Shown one piece after another: positions 62,501 through 64,000 of a stretch of 64,000 nucleotides of DNA. Every line of letters begins with the position of its first letter. Position 1 is the stretch's first letter. Both the position numbers and the translations under genes were made by a program. Below the pieces are notes generated by a model. It made no database searches. It saw only the letters and a program-made list of their open reading frames with translations, and was not told the DNA's origin. The stretch lies in NCBI GenBank assembly GCA_024699855.1, contig JAMPIQ010000001.1, forward strand, positions 7,812,001-7,876,000. The letters are read 5' to 3'. Source of the stretch: Aphelenchoides besseyi. Lineage: Eukaryota; Nematoda; Chromadorea; Rhabditida; Aphelenchoididae.

Positions 62501-63343
62501 CTTCCTGCGATGCCCAAAATTAACAGTCGTGAGCCGTCGATTCTGATGGCCATTTTGGGAATATACAAACTTGCACACGAAAATGAAAAGTTCGGAATCA
62601 GCCGAGAACAATGTGCCAAATCCATTCTTCCGTTTTTGATTAGCACGTGCGTTGAAAACACGTTGAACGTAAATCAATTCGAACAGTACATGGCAATGAT
62701 CCGGGCTCTGATGCACAAAGTTGAAACCGAACAGCGAAGTCGATTAAGTCAGTTGAGTGCGGGACAAGAAACGGAACGAAACACTCACGACTTTACTGAA
62801 ATCTTCAATCAGCCATCAACGTCGAGTAATAACGGAGAACTAAACAATCTGACAAACATGTTCGGAAATCTTGATTCCGGCCAATCGTCCACAACGCAAA
62901 ATGTAAGTCGATTATCTAATCTAATAAAACGGTTGTTTTAGACATTACCATCTCGTAACCAACCCGCAAAACCGATGGCCGCAGCTAATCCGTGGTCTCC
63001 AACTACTCAACCACCATCTTCTTCGTTTGCTACTTCCGCTTTTCAACCGTCAAATCCATCTAATGAAACATTAGATATAAGTCAATTCTTTGATTCTCCT
63101 ACTTCAAAACCCCAATCTATGAATCAGAATTTGTTCCAATCTACTGCTCTACCAAAACCCCCTACCGCTTTGAATCCTGTAAACAGACTAATGGGTAGTG
63201 GACAGATCCGTAATGATCCGTTCGCCGACTTGCTTTCATTCAACGGTCCATCAAAACCACCTGCGAAAACTAATTTTGCCAATTTCCCTCAAGCTCCAGT
63301 TCAACAGAAAAAACTCGAAAATCCACTCGATTTCTTGCAATGA
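59567..63343 (+). CDS. scyl-2: SCY1-like pseudokinase 2 (SCYL2/CVAK104)
   Basis: This clathrin-coat and endosomal trafficking factor has a degenerate kinase domain. The start is MEYLNKFRSTVSSAAAQVQS. The kinase region reads PGNPIFREYEVQEQVASAGP, GVHQLTRLRHPRLLIVEHAL, LLHANICPTSVVVNSRGAWK and LSGFEFCVSG. The catalytic HRD is HAN and DFG is SGFE, so it is inactive. Helical HEAT-type repeats follow (KIQFFKGLPQILDRFPNRPL, ELCLQIVPMIGMLVDRDAMK). The C-terminal clathrin/AP2-type tail has NPWS and DPFADLLSF, and ends LENPLDFLQ. The 61360-62425 intron is 1066 bases, far longer than others here, and carries another gene on the opposite strand. Conservation of the SCY1 layout is clear. Confidence 0.9.
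61370..62204 (-). CDS. Secreted protein with two ShK-like domains, nested in the SCYL2 intron
   Basis: It starts at 62204 with MSLSAIAIIFLTIFVQNNQS, a signal peptide. After a short intron there is a first Cys-rich module from PCCIDRLTTLTCKRLKQKN to VQCCRTC. A linker (FSFETEKDDSYSLDYEK) leads to a second: CYNRRSDSWCADF joined to HRLCRRSIWSEPEYKKINCA and ECRYACGYC. Cys spacing fits the ShK domain, a six-Cys potassium-channel-blocker-like fold that nematodes use widely in secreted proteins. The C-terminal tail is basic (GKMKRRPIKDSI). The donor for the last join (GTGATG) is non-ideal but is the only one that keeps frame. The whole CDS lies inside the SCYL2 intron, antisense. Function unknown, and the name of the domain does not imply toxicity. 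Confidence 0.7.
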
Positions 63344-63585
63344 TTTCATATCTATCAGGCCTATCACTTTTCAACATTTAATAAACAGATTTATTCAACA
63401 ACAATCACTTATACGGAAGTATCGATAACTAATCGCCAGTCCAAGTAAGTCAAAGGAGTCGAATGCAATTTGGCGACGATCTTCGAACATTTCCTGTCCT
63501 TGCCCGATCCCGAAACACCTACTCAATTCGATTAGAAATTACAAAGAAAAGTAGCTGTTACCGAGTATGAAAAACATCGGGTGAT
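63344..63585. other. SCYL2 3' region
   Basis: AATAAA occurs near 63380. No exon was recognised. Confidence 0.4.
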
Positions 63586-64000
63586 TTATGATTCGTCTTT
63601 GACGGTCAAATCAACGAATCGTGGTTGGCCGTAAACATCTGTAAAGATCGATCCGACAAATGTCTTGTTCGTTGGGCCGAGCTCTAAAAACCAATTAGTC
63701 AACGAATAAACAAAACTAATTTTAATTTGTTGCTTTTGTGCCATGATCGCTCTGCGATTGTCCGATTTCCATGCTAAACGAGAATGAAATGAATTTAAAT
63801 GGTAACTAATGTTAATTGCGTCGAGAATTTGTTGTCATTGCAACAGTAGTACAAGATAGCAAAGTGGTAGACCCGGTACAACTGAGAAGCGCGAAGATAG
63901 TCTCGTGAGATCAACTGAAGACTATTGGTTAGAAACACACGTTATAATAGAAAAACTGACCAAGTATTTGAAAAAGTCAAAAGCTGAGATCTCATTATCT
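63586..64000 (-). pseudogene. Inverted partial copy of the F-box-like gene, possibly fused to other exons; runs off right edge
   Basis: The reverse complement of 63843-64000 equals 14134-14291 in the same order without a gap, intron included, and then diverges at 63842. Further on (about 63720-63775) lies a segment resembling 17531-17585, behind an acceptor gtttag. A last open piece with coding-like content (NKTFVGSIFTDVYGQPRFVD, stop at 63586-63588) follows. The frame of the F-box copy does not continue into that last piece by any simple splice. It may be a chimeric gene, a pseudogene, or partly an assembly product. The 5' part is outside the window. Confidence 0.5.

Overview
The window is nuclear DNA of a small-genome animal, almost certainly a nematode. 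Genes are split into many exons by very short GT-AG introns (mostly 35-60 bases), lie on both strands a few hundred bases apart, and include products typical of nematodes: a pdf-2-type neuropeptide precursor, a DAF-12/NHR-8-type nuclear receptor with the ESCKA P-box, secreted fatty-acid-binding proteins, a divergent IL-17-receptor-like protein and a ShK-domain secreted protein. I cannot name the species. Compact genes and moderate GC would fit a clade I (Dorylaimia/Enoplea) worm, but that is a guess. No bacterial, viral, CRISPR or intact transposon features were seen.

Layout from left to right: edge of a secreted Cys-rich gene (-); RECQ1 helicase (-); unknown gene (+); Gly-rich calpain (+); V-ATPase subunit H (-); Topors-like RING E3 (+); mitochondrial ribosomal protein L18 (+); poorly resolved stretch with an unknown gene; F-box-like gene (+); a gene-poor 2.5 kb; short kinesin-5 (-); GRIP-domain golgin (+); small acidic protein (+); AGPAT acyltransferase (-); PKA-like AGC kinase (+); SEFIR/IL-17R-like receptor (+); two-pore K+ channel (-); RPL13A and ELP6 in close tandem (+); two secreted FABPs in tandem (+); CstF-64 (+); pdf-2 (-); unknown gene (+); unknown membrane protein (-); STAM (+); CutA (-); class A GPCR (-); unknown basic protein (+); COMM-like protein (-); USP deubiquitinase (+); DAF-12-like nuclear receptor (-); SCYL2 pseudokinase (+) with a two-ShK-domain gene nested antisense in its 1.07 kb intron; and, at the right edge, an inverted copy of part of the F-box-like gene.

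Most genes are unrelated housekeeping or signalling loci and do not form one pathway. Themes that recur are neuromodulation (pdf-2, GPCR, K2P channel, IL-17R-like receptor), ubiquitin and trafficking (Topors, USP, STAM, SCYL2, golgin) and lipid handling or sensing (AGPAT, FABPs, nuclear receptor). Several pairs are divergent with about 80-330 bases between start codons, implying shared promoters. RPL13A and ELP6 are only 135 bases apart, which could be an operon. Exon joins were inferred by eye from splice consensus and reading phase, so individual boundaries may be off.
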